Positions 63,792 to 64,000 of a stretch of 64,000 nt of DNA are shown here, piece by piece. The stretch comes from Candidatus Peregrinibacteria bacterium CG_4_9_14_0_2_um_filter_41_14. Lineage in GTDB: Bacteria; Patescibacteriota; Gracilibacteria; UBA1369; UM-FILTER-41-14. Below the pieces are notes generated by a model, which saw only the letters and a program-made list of their open reading frames with translations, was not told the DNA's origin and ran no database searches. The first letter of the stretch is position 1. Each line of letters starts with the position of its first letter. The DNA is taken from contig PFRW01000063.1 in NCBI GenBank assembly GCA_002788755.1, forward strand, positions 1 to 64,000. Reading direction: 5' to 3'. Made by a program: the position numbers and the translations under genes.

Positions 63792-63821
63792 TTGACAGAA
63801 CGTCAACTATGGCGGTATCAT
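63792..63821 (+). promoter_or_regulatory. Promoter of the second sigma-region-4 gene
   Basis: Perfect TTGACA (63792-63797), 18-base spacer, TATCAT (63816-63821). The -35 box overlaps an inverted repeat TTGAC-AGAAC-GTCAA (63792-63806), which could bind a repressor. Confidence 0.65.
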
Positions 63822-63855
63822 CACAAACCTCAATTAATTTGCTAAGAACCAAAAT

Positions 63856-64000
63856 ATGCAATTCGCAGGAAACAACACCTCAAACATTAGAACATTAAAT
63901 CTTCCAGAGATCCTACGGGATCTTTTTATTGTCCTAAATGACAGAGAAAAAAATGTACTTGTACGTCGTTTTGCACTAGGAAACACACCAAAAGAAACAT
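63856..64000 (+). CDS. Second sigma-70 region-4-like protein, N-terminal part (runs off the window)
   Basis: The first 48 codons read MQFAGNNTSNIRTLNLPEIL, then the helix RDLFIVLNDREKNVLVRRFA and LGNTPKET. This matches the start of the gene at 42632 position for position (LNNKEQEIISRRYGLGNKEI), so they are paralogues. Only part of the region-4 helices is in view; whether a HARE-HTH domain follows cannot be seen. The start and the strong promoter upstream are clear. It follows tRNA-Leu, as its paralogue follows tRNA-Ala. Confidence 0.72.
   Translation, partial: MQFAGNNTSNIRTLNLPEILRDLFIVLNDREKNVLVRRFALGNTPKET

Noticed and set aside
63522..63806. Open frame antisense to tRNA-Leu with GERLELSRVAPLVPKTS
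   Set aside because: This text is the well-known false ORF produced by tRNA-Leu antisense translation. It overlaps tRNA-Leu and the dnaE start.

Overview
The window looks like the chromosome of an uncultured, small-genome bacterium of the Candidate Phyla Radiation (Patescibacteria). The evidence is a combination of features. Genes are tightly packed and often overlap. The DNA is AT-rich. A type IV pilus operon lacks an obvious major pilin gene. An array of small VirB2/TrbC-like membrane proteins is present. RNHCP, DUF3467 and HARE-HTH families occur. Energy genes are limited to ackA-pta. The standard code fits: TGA ends rnpA and the lipoprotein upstream gene ruvB. I cannot place the lineage more finely from sequence alone.

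Layout. 1-12.6 kb, minus strand: the 5' part of infB, an SF1 helicase-nuclease, ribosomal protein S1, a decayed HNH-like gene, dusB, an FtsQ-like protein, a small basic protein, a DUF3467 protein, an SLH/RlpA wall protein, and the conserved jag-yidC-rnpA-rpmH block. 12.7-20.7 kb: a membrane protein with a degenerate PP2C-like head (plus), ackA/pta, a zinc ribbon and a lipoprotein, gltX (minus) and metG (plus). 20.7-24.1 kb: five tandem VirB2/TrbC-like two-helix proteins with their own promoter. 24.1-31.6 kb: ftsK, then a seven-gene type IV pilus operon (pilN-, pilO- and pilC-like genes plus four prepilin-type proteins). 31.6-42.4 kb, plus strand: RNHCP protein, tilS, ftsH, hsp20, galU, a TPR protein, a lipoprotein, the RNase P RNA, a sugar-phosphate transferase, secA and tRNA-Ala. 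42.6-50.1 kb: a sigma-region-4/HARE-HTH protein (plus), then pilT, clpC, a lipoprotein, ruvB and a PH-domain protein (minus). 50.2-64 kb: a CPBP protease (plus), tRNA-Arg, an M23/SLH protein (minus), tsaE (plus), a 3D/peptidoglycan-binding protein, a VirD4/TraG-like ATPase and aspS (minus), a hypothetical gene (plus), dnaE (minus), tRNA-Leu and the start of a second sigma-region-4 protein (plus).

How the genes fit together. Most are housekeeping: translation (infB, rpsA, rpmH, gltX, metG, aspS, tilS, dusB, tsaE, RNase P RNA and protein), secretion and membrane insertion (secA, yidC), proteolysis (ftsH, clpC), DNA metabolism (dnaE, ruvB, ftsK, SF1 helicase) and acetate fermentation (pta-ackA). 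The accessory theme is the cell surface: pilus assembly and retraction, SLH-anchored wall enzymes, a peptidoglycan-binding 3D protein, exopolysaccharide initiation, and the VirB2-like array with a VirD4-like ATPase elsewhere in the window. These are what a host-attached or uptake-dependent small cell would need, but that role is inference.

The plus strand is C-rich over G in both gene orientations in the places I sampled. This suggests the whole window lies in one replichore, with the minus strand as leading strand. The less familiar items are the VirB2-like array, the paired sigma-region-4/HARE-HTH genes that each follow a tRNA, the PP2C-like pseudophosphatase, the S1 protein with a helix-hairpin-helix tail, and the HNH-like pseudogene.
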